Program-made: the position numbers and the translations under genes
Source: Sphingomonas parva (ex Maeng et al. 2020)
Lineage (GTDB): Bacteria; Pseudomonadota; Alphaproteobacteria; Sphingomonadales; Sphingomonadaceae
Length of the DNA: 64,000 nt
NCBI RefSeq assembly: GCF_004564275.1
Contig: NZ_SPDV01000003.1
Span: 1 to 64,000 of the forward strand
Reading direction: 5' to 3'
Notes under the pieces: model-generated
Told to the model about the DNA's origin: nothing
What the model saw: the letters and a program-made list of their open reading frames with translations, nothing else
The model's database searches: none
Part shown: one piece after another, positions 52,013 to 60,259 of the stretch
Layout: the number at the start of each line of letters is the position of its first letter
Numbering within the stretch: the stretch's first letter is position 1

Positions 52013-52102
52013 GGGCTCCTCACCCGTTCTCGATCGGCGTCGTCGAGGACTGCTTCGTGAACGAGCAGGGCGCCGGACCGCACACATTCGAGATCGCGTG
52101 AC

Positions 52103-52130
52103 GATCGCCCGTCCCGTCGGACGGGCGATC
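52103..52130. terminator. Perfect 12-bp hairpin between convergent genes
   Basis: GATCGCCCGTCC (52103-52114), loop CGTC, GGACGGGCGATC (52119-52130). It lies 7 nt beyond the stop of the minus-strand gene at 52137, so it probably ends that gene and may act in both directions. Confidence 0.7.
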
Positions 52131-52136
52131 CTCGCA

Positions 52137-52655
52137 TCAGGCGGCCGCGTCCGCCGGAACGCCGGCATAGTCGTTGGCGGCCTCGATGCGCCCCAGCTGC
52201 TCGGCCGCGAGTTGGCGCAGCTTCGCCGTGCCCCGCGCGAGGCCCTTGCCGACCGATGTCTTGGGCCGCCCCGGCCGGAAGTCCAGTCCGTCCGGATCGA
52301 AGCTGATCAGGCCCATCTTGCCGGACGTGCGGAGAAGGAAGGGCCGGCCGCGCGGATCGACCCAGACGGCGCATCTTGGGCCAACGTGGACGATGCCATC
52401 GCGGACCATTGCGGTCAGGATGTTGCGCGGACCCTCGGACTCGGCGCCGATCTCGAACTCGAGATGGATCAGGTCCGCGTCAATGCCGTCCGACGCCTTC
52501 GCAAGTGCGATGAGCGAATGCGGGTCTAGCGGCGTTCCGCCGGTCACGAGGACGCAGGGGCGCACGTCCGCCATGATCGCGCGGTTCGGATCGGCCACGT
52601 GGTTCATCGCCGCCAGGAAAGCCTGAACATGACGCTTACCATTCTCGGTGAACAT
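52137..52655 (-). CDS. Unknown 172-aa protein
   Basis: The family is not recognised. A soluble protein with an N-terminal helical part (RHVQAFLAAMNHVADPNRAIM), a strand-rich middle (CVLVTGGTPLDPHS, DADLIHLEFEIGAESEGPRN, RCAVWVDPRGRPFLL) and a basic C-terminal segment (RPGRPKTSVGKGLARGTAKL) that could bind nucleic acid. ATG 52655 has GAGGAG 8 nt upstream. It is convergent with the giant recombinase and may belong to the same mobile module. Confidence 0.6.
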   Translation of the reverse strand: MFTENGKRHVQAFLAAMNHVADPNRAIMADVRPCVLVTGGTPLDPHSLIALAKASDGIDADLIHLEFEIGAESEGPRNILTAMVRDGIVHVGPRCAVWVDPRGRPFLLRTSGKMGLISFDPDGLDFRPGRPKTSVGKGLARGTAKLRQLAAEQLGRIEAANDYAGVPADAAA

Positions 52656-53287
52656 TTCTCAACTCCTCTGCCCGCACATAAGCGGAGCGCTTTTCCCCTC
52701 CCCTTGAGGGGCCACTCTCCAAGCCATTGGATGGTGATGAGCACTGGCACCGGCGGCTGGAGCCGCCTCTCTCCTGGGTGATCGTGCGACGCGACCCGTC
52801 ACGGGGCTCGCGCGCATCTCCGCACCTTCAGCATGCCCGATCATCCCGCGGCGGGTTCAGGCGCAGGGGCCAGCCTTGGCTCGCCGTTTCCGCGGAGTGC
52901 GGGAGCCTCCCATGTCTCTGATCGCGATCTCACGGGCTGGTTGCGTCACGGAGGGGCCGTCTACGCAAACTTTCCGGGGGCCTTCTGGAGGCAGGACGTG
53001 GATCGCTCTCAGAAAGGCGCCGGTACCGCCGCGAAGCCGCCACCGGTCCATTTGCGCCTGCAGCATCGAGCACAAGTTCTCCGCCGGCGAGGGGTGACTG
53101 CTGCGTCTCCTGCTCCTATGCAGACGCGCCGTTCCCGCCGATTCAGGAGCGCCGCCCGCGGGCTTGCCCGTCGATTCTCCCGCTGAGGCCGAGTCCGCCC
53201 GTGCGGGCGGTGCGGCGTCTGGACGCTGACTCCCGCTGAGGCTCGTCGGCGACTGCACCAGTCTCAACCGCCTGGGGGCCGATATCC
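52656..53287. other. Intergenic region before the antiporter gene
   Basis: 632 bases in which I see no supportable gene. Open frames (for example 117 codons at 52833-53186) are Arg/Pro/Ala-rich with no ribosome site or family signature. The region should contain promoters for the divergent genes on either side. Confidence 0.35.
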
Positions 53288-54544
53288 GTGCACGCAATGA
53301 CGACCACCGAAGTGTTCCTGATCGCCATGGTGATCATCTTCACAGCGCCGTACGTGGTGTGGCGGCTCGGCCGGACGGACTACTATGCGCCGCTGGTCGT
53401 CATCCAGATCATCGGCGGGATCCTCCTCGGGCCGGGCGTGCTCGGAGCGGCATTCCCCGCCTACCACACCTTCGTGTTCAACCCGCAGGTCGTGACTGCA
53501 CTGAACGGCATCGCCTGGTGGGCGGTGATGATCTTCGTCTGGATCGCTGGCATCGAGCTTGATCTGAAGCAGGCATGGCGGCGCCGCCGTGACACCGGCA
53601 TCACCGCAGGTCTCGCGCTGATCGTACCGCTCGTGCTTGGAAGCGCTGCAGCCGCCTTCATGCTGAACTGGGATGGCTGGGCCGGGCCTGACGCTCAGCA
53701 GTGGCAGGTGGTGCTTGGCATCGGGATGGCCTGCGCGGTCACCGCCCTGCCCATCCTGGTCCTGCTCATGGAGAAGCTGGAGATCCTCCGGCACCCCCTT
53801 GGCCAACGCTGTCTGCGATACGCCAGCATGGATGATGTCGCGATCTGGGGAGTGTTGGCGCTGATCCTTCTGGACTGGACCCGCGTTGGCCGCCAAGCCG
53901 CGTTCCTCGGCGCCTTCGCCCTCGCCAGCTATCTGGTCCGGAAGTTGATGGTGACGATCCCGGAGCGCGATCGCTGGTATGTCGGATTGATTTGGCTTGG
54001 CGTGTGCGGCTTCGCAGCGGACTCGGCGGGCCTCCACTACATGGTCGGAGCCTTCCTCGCGGGTGCGGTGCTCGAGTTCGATTGGTTCGACGAAGCCCAG
54101 ATGGATGCCTTTCGGCACCACATCCTCCTCGCCGTGATGCCCGTCTTCTTCCTCAGCACCGGCCTCAGGACGCAGTGGGACGTCGGCGGGGTCGCCGTGT
54201 TCGGCGCAGCGGCTCTACTTCTCGCGGCCTCCGTGGTCGGCAAGCTGGCCGGGGTGCATCTGGCTGGCAGGATCCTCAAGTGGAAGGAGGGCGAGGCTTC
54301 GCTGTTCGGCTGGCTCCTGCAGACGAAGGCGCTCATCATGATCATCTTCGTCAACATCCTCCTCGACAAGAGGATCATCACCAACGGGACCTTCACAGCT
54401 CTCCTCTTGGTCGCGGTGGCCAGCACGATGCTGACCATCCCCATCGTGACGCCGAAGCTGCGAAGGCTACTCGCACCTGCACAGGCGCAGAATGCCCCCG
54501 ATGAGGCAGGGACGAGGCTCGCGACCGAGCAATCAGTCACCTGA
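53288..54544 (+). CDS. CPA2-family cation:proton antiporter
   Basis: A 418-aa inner-membrane protein with about 12 hydrophobic segments, of the monovalent cation:proton antiporter-2 (KefB/NapA-like) type. Signatures are QIIGGILLGPGVLG (second helix), FVWIAGIELDL (half-helix with the family Glu/Asp), and MVGAFLAGAVLEFDWF in the second half. It lacks the C-terminal TrkA-N domain of KefB/KefC. It exchanges K+ or Na+ for protons. GTG 53288 has a GGGGG run 8 nt upstream; ATG 53297 is an alternative. Confidence 0.88.
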   Translation: MHAMTTTEVFLIAMVIIFTAPYVVWRLGRTDYYAPLVVIQIIGGILLGPGVLGAAFPAYHTFVFNPQVVTALNGIAWWAVMIFVWIAGIELDLKQAWRRRRDTGITAGLALIVPLVLGSAAAAFMLNWDGWAGPDAQQWQVVLGIGMACAVTALPILVLLMEKLEILRHPLGQRCLRYASMDDVAIWGVLALILLDWTRVGRQAAFLGAFALASYLVRKLMVTIPERDRWYVGLIWLGVCGFAADSAGLHYMVGAFLAGAVLEFDWFDEAQMDAFRHHILLAVMPVFFLSTGLRTQWDVGGVAVFGAAALLLAASVVGKLAGVHLAGRILKWKEGEASLFGWLLQTKALIMIIFVNILLDKRIITNGTFTALLLVAVASTMLTIPIVTPKLRRLLAPAQAQNAPDEAGTRLATEQSVT

Positions 54545-54807
54545 AGCGCTGAAGGCGAACTCTGGCTCCGATCGAACAACTGCGTCGCGCGCGCCCGGCG
54601 ATCGCAGGGGGGGGCCGCGGAGCGGGGCGATCTTGGCGTGTGGTCGCCCCTCCGCCACCCGCCGGCAGGGTGTGTGCGAGACACTCGTGCCTTCGGGTGG
54701 CTATGAGGGATCGAGACGACGAGGCGATCCCGTCGCGTAGATGCACTTCGCCGCGTGCGCAGGCTTTGCTCCTGTAGGTCAAAGACGCTCCGAAGCCACC
54801 GCCGACG

Positions 54808-55047
54808 TCATCCTCGACGGCAGATCTCCTCGGTGACGTCGATCACGAGTTCGGGAAGGCCGACGGCGAGCGCCGCGGCGATCCGCAGAAGCAATTCGAT
54901 GCCGATGTTTGCCTTCCCGCGTTCGATGCGGCCGTAGTAGCTGCGCTCGATACCGCACAGCCGGGCCATGTTCTCCTGTGAGATACCCTGCTCCTCGCGG
55001 AGCTTGCGCACGCGACTCCCGATCAGTTCCAACGCTTGCTCCGGCAT
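54808..55047 (-). CDS. XRE-family HTH regulator (79 aa)
   Basis: A compact cro/C1-type DNA-binding protein. The HTH covers about residues 9-64: IGSRVRKLREEQGISQENMARLCGIERSYYGRIERGKANIG. There is little beyond the HTH, as in many single-domain repressors of accessory elements. It is a lone gene between the antiporter and an IS-interrupted gene, with no obvious partner. Target unknown. Confidence 0.88.
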   Translation of the reverse strand: MPEQALELIGSRVRKLREEQGISQENMARLCGIERSYYGRIERGKANIGIELLLRIAAALAVGLPELVIDVTEEICRRG

Positions 55048-55225
55048 GGGTGGCAGCGATGGGCGAAGAGTCGAGGCTCGTCCATATCTTTGCGACGGCC
55101 GCGGGAGAGTTTTGTGGATGGCGGCCGCGATGTCGCTCCTGTCACCGCCCCGGAGCCCGGCGGGGACTCGCGGTCCTGATCGGATCGGCTTCCCCGCCTA
55201 TCGCATCGAGTGTTACTGGGCAGGC

Positions 55226-55356
55226 ATGACCGTTCTGAAAGATGTCGAGAACCTGGTGACGAGGATCTCCCCCTCCGCGATATGTGACGACTGCATCACC
55301 GAGAGGCTGGACCTTACGGTGCGTCAGCATCCGAACCACAAGACACGCGAGCTAGC
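55226..55356 (+). pseudogene. 5' part of a small gene cut by the IS481 insertion
   Basis: The ORF starts MTVLKDVENLVTRISPSA, continues with ICDDCITERLDLTVRQ, and reaches ELA before entering the IS element. The Cys-x-x-Cys motif suggests a small metal-binding or DNA-binding protein. Reading across the IS and one copy of the CTAG duplication does not restore a convincing C-terminus, so the 3' part is missing or altered. Nearby hairpin 56396-56427 may be its original terminator. Confidence 0.6.
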
Positions 55357-56284
55357 TGTCATTTCCAAGAAGGTTGTTCACCCGCTGCCATGGGGTGAGG
55401 CCGGCCATGCCGGTGTGGGGTCGCTCACGGTTATAGGCGTCGGTCCAGGGGCCGATCGTCTGTGATCGCTCGAGCGACGAGTGGTAGAGATGGCCGTAGG
55501 CCCACTCGCGCAGGCTGGTCTGCATGAAGCGCTCTGCCTTTCCGTTCATGCGAGGGGTGTACGGTCGGGTGCGCACGTGACGCACATTGGCGTCACGCAG
55601 TGCCTGGGCGAAGCATTTCGAGCGGTAGGCGGAGCCATTATCGGTCATCCCGCGCTCGACCTGGATTCCCTGCCTGCCCAGCCAATTGAGCGCCCTCTCG
55701 AGAAAGGCAGTGGTGTCGTCCTGACCTTCGCTTGGCAGGATTTCGGTGTAAGCGAGGCGCGAGGCGTCATCGACGCAGACGTGGAGGAAATCCCATCCGG
55801 CATGGCGTGAACGGCCGGCGCGGCGGTCTCTGGTTGCGCGGTGCCCTGGATGGGTGAAGCGACCGAGCTTCTTGATGTCGAGGTGGATCATCTCGCCCGG
55901 CCTGGCGCGCTCGTAGCGGATCACCGCCGGCTTGGGATCGAGGCTGGAGAGCTTTCCGAGGCCAAGCCGTCTGAGCACGGCGCCCACCGTCGATCGGGCG
56001 AGGCGGAGCATGCTCGCAATGGCAGGTCCCGTCATTCGCATGCGCCGCAGGCGCTCGATCTCGGCCATACTGCTGCCTGGCAGGCGATGCGGGCAGCGTC
56101 GCGGTGCCGAGCTGCGATCGACCAGGCGCTCGCCCCTTCGATGCCGCGCCAGCCAGCGGTAGGCGGTTCGCCCCGATACGCCGGCAGCTTCCGCGGCCGC
56201 CGAAACACGCCAACCACTCTCGATCCGTCCCACCATGAGCTCTCGACCACGCAACGTCAGTCGGGCATTCTTGTGCACGTTCAT
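55352..56284 (-). CDS. IS481-family transposase
   Basis: A 310-aa DDE transposase. N-terminal HTH (VSAAAEAAGVSGRTAYRWLARH, about 30-50) and integrase core: the first catalytic Asp in WDFLHVCVDDASR, the second in GMTDNGSAYRS, and Glu in KAERFMQTSL. The PGEMIHLDIKKLGRF and YTPRMNGKAERFMQ blocks are IS481 hallmarks. ATG 56284 is chosen (a longer frame runs out of the element). The coding sequence runs through the terminal repeat to NDS, and its TAG stop is supplied by the CTAG target duplication. It looks intact. Confidence 0.93.
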   Translation of the reverse strand: MNVHKNARLTLRGRELMVGRIESGWRVSAAAEAAGVSGRTAYRWLARHRRGERLVDRSSAPRRCPHRLPGSSMAEIERLRRMRMTGPAIASMLRLARSTVGAVLRRLGLGKLSSLDPKPAVIRYERARPGEMIHLDIKKLGRFTHPGHRATRDRRAGRSRHAGWDFLHVCVDDASRLAYTEILPSEGQDDTTAFLERALNWLGRQGIQVERGMTDNGSAYRSKCFAQALRDANVRHVRTRPYTPRMNGKAERFMQTSLREWAYGHLYHSSLERSQTIGPWTDAYNRERPHTGMAGLTPWQRVNNLLGNDS

Positions 56285-56371
56285 CCGGGGTCTCCCGGCT
56301 TCAGGGTTGGAGCTTCGCAACCCCAGCCTGTCAGCCCAGACCCGGATGAACAACCTTCATAGCTTCGACAG
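55356..56371 (-). mobile_element. IS481-family insertion sequence with CTAG target duplication
   Basis: A 1016-bp element with imperfect terminal inverted repeats beginning CTGTC and sharing GAAGGTTGTTCA further in (left 55356 onward, right ending 56371). Direct repeats CTAG flank it at 55352-55355 and 56372-56375, within GCTAGC on both sides, so insertion appears recent. It encodes one transposase and cuts a small gene. Confidence 0.88.
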
Positions 56372-56395
56372 CTAGCCTCCCCAGAGGGCACAAGT

Positions 56396-56427
56396 CCGCC
56401 CGGCCCGTCACCCCCGGGGCCGGGCGG
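56396..56427. terminator. Strong hairpin beside the IS element
   Basis: Perfect 11-bp stem CCGCCCGGCCC (56396-56406) and GGGCCGGGCGG (56417-56427) with a 10-nt loop, just outside the right end of the IS. The rest of the gap to 56682 shows no gene. The hairpin was probably the terminator of the interrupted gene. Confidence 0.65.
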
Positions 56428-56682
56428 AACTGGTCCGTCGGCGGAGCAGGCACGAGCGCGAAGAATCCACCTGCGATCGAGAGGACCGCGCCCGGTGCGA
56501 TCGAACCGCGGCGCATGTCCGAGTTGGCCTTAAGCGGACTGACAGCTTCCAAACAAAGATCGGGCGAAAGCGGACGCTTTCGCGGACACCTCTGAGCGGG
56601 TGCTGGACACAAGACGTACCTCCTGAAGCGCAGCCGCTATGAGATTGATCACTCGGTAACGAAGAGCTAGGTAGAGAGAAGC

Positions 56683-56988
56683 ATGCGGCTTCTGCTCGCC
56701 ATCCTTGTCGCCCTCTCCCTGATCGGGAGCCCGAGCGTTGCCGTCGCGGCAGCGCCGCTGACCCCGTGCACGATGCCGATGGATCAGCAGGATGGCGGGA
56801 GCCATCACGACAAGATGGATTGCTGCACGCCCAATTGCGCGGCGCCCGCGGCGCCCGCCTTGCTGCCGCCGGAGACCGCCGGCGACGCGCCTGTCGCGTT
56901 CGCGCGGGCCGACCTCTGGCATAAAGATGCGCCGGGTCTCCCGTCCTTCAATCCGCCGTCGATCGATCATCCTCCACGACGCTCCTGA
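56683..56988 (+). CDS. Small exported Cys/His/Met-rich protein of the Cus locus
   Basis: A 101-aa protein with a signal peptide (about 1-23, ending VAVAAAP) and a metal-ligand-rich segment (CTMPMDQQDGGSHHDKMDCC, then TPNC). It probably binds copper or silver in the periplasm, as do short Cys-rich proteins encoded next to CusABC-like pumps. The family name is not certain. ATG 56683 is preceded by a purine-rich stretch. It lies 117 nt upstream of the CusF-like gene. Confidence 0.68.
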   Translation: MRLLLAILVALSLIGSPSVAVAAAPLTPCTMPMDQQDGGSHHDKMDCCTPNCAAPAAPALLPPETAGDAPVAFARADLWHKDAPGLPSFNPPSIDHPPRRS

Positions 56989-57105
56989 ATCGATGACCCC
57001 GGCCCGTCCGGGTCAGGGCAAGTCGCCACCCAGGAATGACTTTGCGCCGGCAATTGCCGCGCCTCGCGCGCATGGCTGCCGGCCGATCGACGACAGGAAT
57101 TCAAC

Positions 57106-57447
57106 GTGAACAGGACTGCTCTCATCGCAGCCGGCGTGCTGCTGCTCGCCGCTTGCAACAATTCGAACCAGGACACGCCCGAGGCGAACGCGCAGGGCGC
57201 TCCCGCAGCCACCTCCGCGACCGCTGATCAGACCTTCGCCGGCTCGGGTACCGTCACCCGCGTCGAGGGGAAGGACGTCACCATCTCGCATGGGGCGGTA
57301 GAAGCGGCTGGCTGGCCAGCGATGACGATGACGTTCACCGCCGAGCGGCCGGAACTCGCCACGTCGGTGAAGGCCGGCGACCGGGTCTCCTTTGAATTCA
57401 GGAAGAGCGGCGGCGGCGCGACGCTGACGTCGATCTCAAAGCCCTGA
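57106..57447 (+). CDS. cusF: CusF-like periplasmic copper-binding lipoprotein
   Basis: A 113-aa protein. The lipobox is LLAAC (Cys17), then a low-complexity linker to about residue 45, then a CusF domain with the Cu(I)/Ag(I) site: His in [20 protein letters not shown] followed by the capping Trp and two Met. CusF hands metal to CusB/CusA. It is lipidated here, unlike the soluble E. coli protein, so it is probably tethered to a membrane. A second CusF domain is fused to the CusB-like protein. Confidence 0.85.
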   Translation: MNRTALIAAGVLLLAACNNSNQDTPEANAQGAPAATSATADQTFAGSGTVTRVEGKDVTISHGAVEAAGWPAMTMTFTAERPELATSVKAGDRVSFEFRKSGGGATLTSISKP

Positions 57448-57497
57448 CCGGGAGGCCGCGCACGAGCGCGGCCTCCCTTCTCTTCGGAGGAAGACCG

Positions 57498-58754
57498 ATG
57501 AACATCATGACGCGGCGCCTCTCGGCGTCGCTGCTTCCGCTGGCAATGATCCTGGCCCTGCCGGGCACAGCCGGCGCGGCCCCTATCCTGTCGCTGGAAG
57601 ACGCCGTCGCGCTCGCTGCGAAGGACCAGCCGGTCGCCGGCGCCTTCCTCGCCGAGGCCCGAGCCTCCGAGGAAGCGGCGACCGCAGCCCGGGCGCTCCC
57701 CGATCCCCAGGTCACGGCCGGAATTCAGAACCTGCCGGTGACCGGGAATTCCGCGCTCAGCCCCACCCGGGATGAGATGACCATGTACACGATCGGGGTG
57801 ATGCGCGAGCAGGTTCGCCGTACCCAGCGCGACGCGCAGGCAGCGCAGTATCGGGCCGAAGCTGGGCTCCGCCGCGCGCAAGCCACGGCCGAGGAACGCC
57901 GGATCGAACGTGACGTGACCGTCGCCTGGATCAACGTGGTCGAAGCGAAGGCGAAGCAGAGACTCCTCGACCGGCTGATCGCGGATTTGGGGACGGGGCG
58001 CCAGGTCATCGAAGCCGGCATCCCGACCGGCTCCTCAAGCCCGGCGCTTGCCTTGGAGGCGCAAGCGGAGATCGCGCTCGCGGAGGCGCAGCGGGCGGAC
58101 GCGCACGGACAGGAGGCGCGTGCGCGTGGCGAGCTCAGCCGCTGGATCGGAGAGGCGGCCACGCGACCGCTCCCCGAGACGATCCCGGCCCTCGCGGTGC
58201 CGCATGTGATGACGGCGGGCCACCTTACCGATCACCCGCACGTCCGGATGGCCCAGGCCGAGCAGCAAGCCGCCGAGCGCCAGATCGACGTCGCCCGCGC
58301 CGCGCGCCGACCGAACCTCACCTGGTCGGTAATGTACGGCTATCGCCCGAGCTATGGCGACATGGTCACGGCGCAGGTCAGCATTCCCCTGCCAATCAAC
58401 CGGCGCAAGCTCCAGGACCGCCGCATTGCCGAGGCGTCCGCGCGCGCCGACGGCGCCCGGCTGCGCGTCGAGGACGCCCATCGCGAACTGGCCGGTGCCT
58501 ATCAGGTCGCACTCGCCGATTATGAGAGCGCCGACGCACAGCTGCGGGTCGTCCTCGACCGGGCGATCCCGTCGCTCGAGGCGTCCTTCCAGGCGGCCGA
58601 GGCGCGTTACGCCTCCGGCCAGGGCGGTCTCGATGTGCCGCTGAACATCGTCGAGCGCTACGTCCAGGCCACGCTTCAATCGGTGGAGCTGCAGGCGAAG
58701 CGCGCCCGCGCGGCGGCCGAGCTCATCTACCTCAGCGAAGGCGACGTCCGATGA
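57498..58754 (+). CDS. cusC: TolC-family outer-membrane channel (CusC-like)
   Basis: A 418-aa outer-membrane efflux protein with signal peptide (about 1-28, ending GTAGAAP) and two OEP repeats of long helices (about 34-225 and 230-415). Repeats are indicated by LSLEDAVALA and ASEEAATAARALPDPQVTAG at the start of the first half. It forms the trimeric exit duct for the RND pump. GGAGG lies 7 nt before the ATG, and its stop overlaps cusB (ATGA). Confidence 0.87.
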   Translation: MNIMTRRLSASLLPLAMILALPGTAGAAPILSLEDAVALAAKDQPVAGAFLAEARASEEAATAARALPDPQVTAGIQNLPVTGNSALSPTRDEMTMYTIGVMREQVRRTQRDAQAAQYRAEAGLRRAQATAEERRIERDVTVAWINVVEAKAKQRLLDRLIADLGTGRQVIEAGIPTGSSSPALALEAQAEIALAEAQRADAHGQEARARGELSRWIGEAATRPLPETIPALAVPHVMTAGHLTDHPHVRMAQAEQQAAERQIDVARAARRPNLTWSVMYGYRPSYGDMVTAQVSIPLPINRRKLQDRRIAEASARADGARLRVEDAHRELAGAYQVALADYESADAQLRVVLDRAIPSLEASFQAAEARYASGQGGLDVPLNIVERYVQATLQSVELQAKRARAAAELIYLSEGDVR

Positions 58755-60259
58755 CACCCACGAACAGGAAGCTCGCCGCCGGCGGCGCCGCGATCGCGAT
58801 CCTCGCCGCCGCCGCCGGAGGCTATTGGGCGCTCTCCGATCGCGAGCCCGGCGGCGCCGCCAAGGGCGCGCTGGTCAACGGCGTCGTCCAGGACGGCTCG
58901 GGCCGCACCGTGCTCTACTGGTACGATCCGATGGTGCCGCTGGAGCGCTACAACGGGCCCGGCAAGTCCTCGATGAACATGGACCTGCAGCCGAAATACG
59001 CCGAAGGCGCCGCCGGCGGCGGGGTACGGATCTCGCCCGCCGTCCAGCAGAACCTCGGCATCCGTACCGCCCGCGTCGTCTTCGACAATCTCGCGCCGTC
59101 GCTCAGCGCGGTAGGACGTGTCGAGACCGACGAGCGGCGGATCGTCGAGGTCCAGACGCTCACGCCCGGCTTCGTCGAGCAGCTCACGGTCCGCGCGGTG
59201 GGAGAGCCGGTCGCACGCGGCAGCCGAGTGGCGACCGTCTATTCCCCCGACCTGTTCGGGGCGCAGCAGGAATATGCGGCCCTGCTCAAGATCCGCCGCT
59301 CGACGATCACGCCCGGGCTGCGCCAGGCCGCGCGCCAGCGCCTGCAGCTGCTCGGTCTCCCTGAGGGGGTGATCCGGAGCCTCGACCGAGGCGGCCGGCC
59401 GCAGCGCGACTATGCATTGGTCGCGCCCCGCTCCGGGGTGGTGACGGCGATCGGGGCCCGGCCGGGCGCGCGCGTGGAACCGGGACAGTCGATCCTGACC
59501 CTCGCCGATTTGTCCCAGGTCCTCGTCGTCGCGGAGATCCCCGAGGCGGCGCTGGGGCAGGTGCGCATCGGGCAGCCGGTCGAGATTACGGTCCCCGCTT
59601 ATGGAGAAACCCGCTCGGGCCGGATCGACTACGTCTTCCCCTCGCTCGATGCGGCGGCCCGGACGGCGCGGGTGCGGATCACCCTCGCCAACCCCGGCGG
59701 GCGCCTGAAGATCGGCATGTTCGCCAATTTGACGATCGCGAGCGCGGCAACCGGCGGCCTCGTCGTGCCGGGCGAGGCGGTTATCTCGACCGGAACCCGC
59801 GACGTGGTCATCGTCCAGCGCCAAGGCGGTTTCGTGCCCGTCGAGGTCGAGCTCGGCCGGTCGGTGGGTGAGCGGACCGAGATCCGCCGGGGCCTCGCGC
59901 TCGGCGACGTCGTGGTGGCGTCCGGCCAGTTCCTGATCGACTCCGAAGCCTCGCTCACGGGTGTCATCGAACGTCTGTCGCGGGGCCAGTCGCCGGCCGC
60001 GCAACAGCAGCGGCGCGAGGCGCTTCTCCAAGGGGTCGGCGTGATCAAGTCGCTCGAGCCCGCCGCGCGAAGGGTGACGATCACCCACGGCCCGATGCCC
60101 GCGATCGGCTGGCCGGCAATGACGATGACCTTCCCGGTCGCCGATGTCTCAGTGCTGAGGGGCCACAAGGCGGGAGAGCGGGTGCGCTTTGCCTTTCAGC
60201 GACCGGCACAGGGCGCGACGCCGGTGATCGAGCAGATCCAGCCGGAGGGCGGCCGATGA
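58751..60259 (+). CDS. cusB: RND periplasmic adaptor (CusB-like) with C-terminal CusF domain
   Basis: A 502-aa adaptor. Membrane anchor about 8-27, heavy-metal-binding segment [20 protein letters not shown] (about 57-76), barrel-sandwich and beta-barrel domains of the HlyD/CusB type (about 95-390, with [21 protein letters not shown]), then a C-terminal CusF domain (about 430-500, [16 protein letters not shown]). The fused domain gives the adaptor its own metal chaperone. It overlaps cusC and cusA by 4 nt each. Confidence 0.9.
   Translation: MTPTNRKLAAGGAAIAILAAAAGGYWALSDREPGGAAKGALVNGVVQDGSGRTVLYWYDPMVPLERYNGPGKSSMNMDLQPKYAEGAAGGGVRISPAVQQNLGIRTARVVFDNLAPSLSAVGRVETDERRIVEVQTLTPGFVEQLTVRAVGEPVARGSRVATVYSPDLFGAQQEYAALLKIRRSTITPGLRQAARQRLQLLGLPEGVIRSLDRGGRPQRDYALVAPRSGVVTAIGARPGARVEPGQSILTLADLSQVLVVAEIPEAALGQVRIGQPVEITVPAYGETRSGRIDYVFPSLDAAARTARVRITLANPGGRLKIGMFANLTIASAATGGLVVPGEAVISTGTRDVVIVQRQGGFVPVEVELGRSVGERTEIRRGLALGDVVVASGQFLIDSEASLTGVIERLSRGQSPAAQQQRREALLQGVGVIKSLEPAARRVTITHGPMPAIGWPAMTMTFPVADVSVLRGHKAGERVRFAFQRPAQGATPVIEQIQPEGGR

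Noticed and set aside
52833-53186. 117-codon plus-strand ORF
   Set aside because: No ribosome site, low-complexity basic composition, no recognisable motif.
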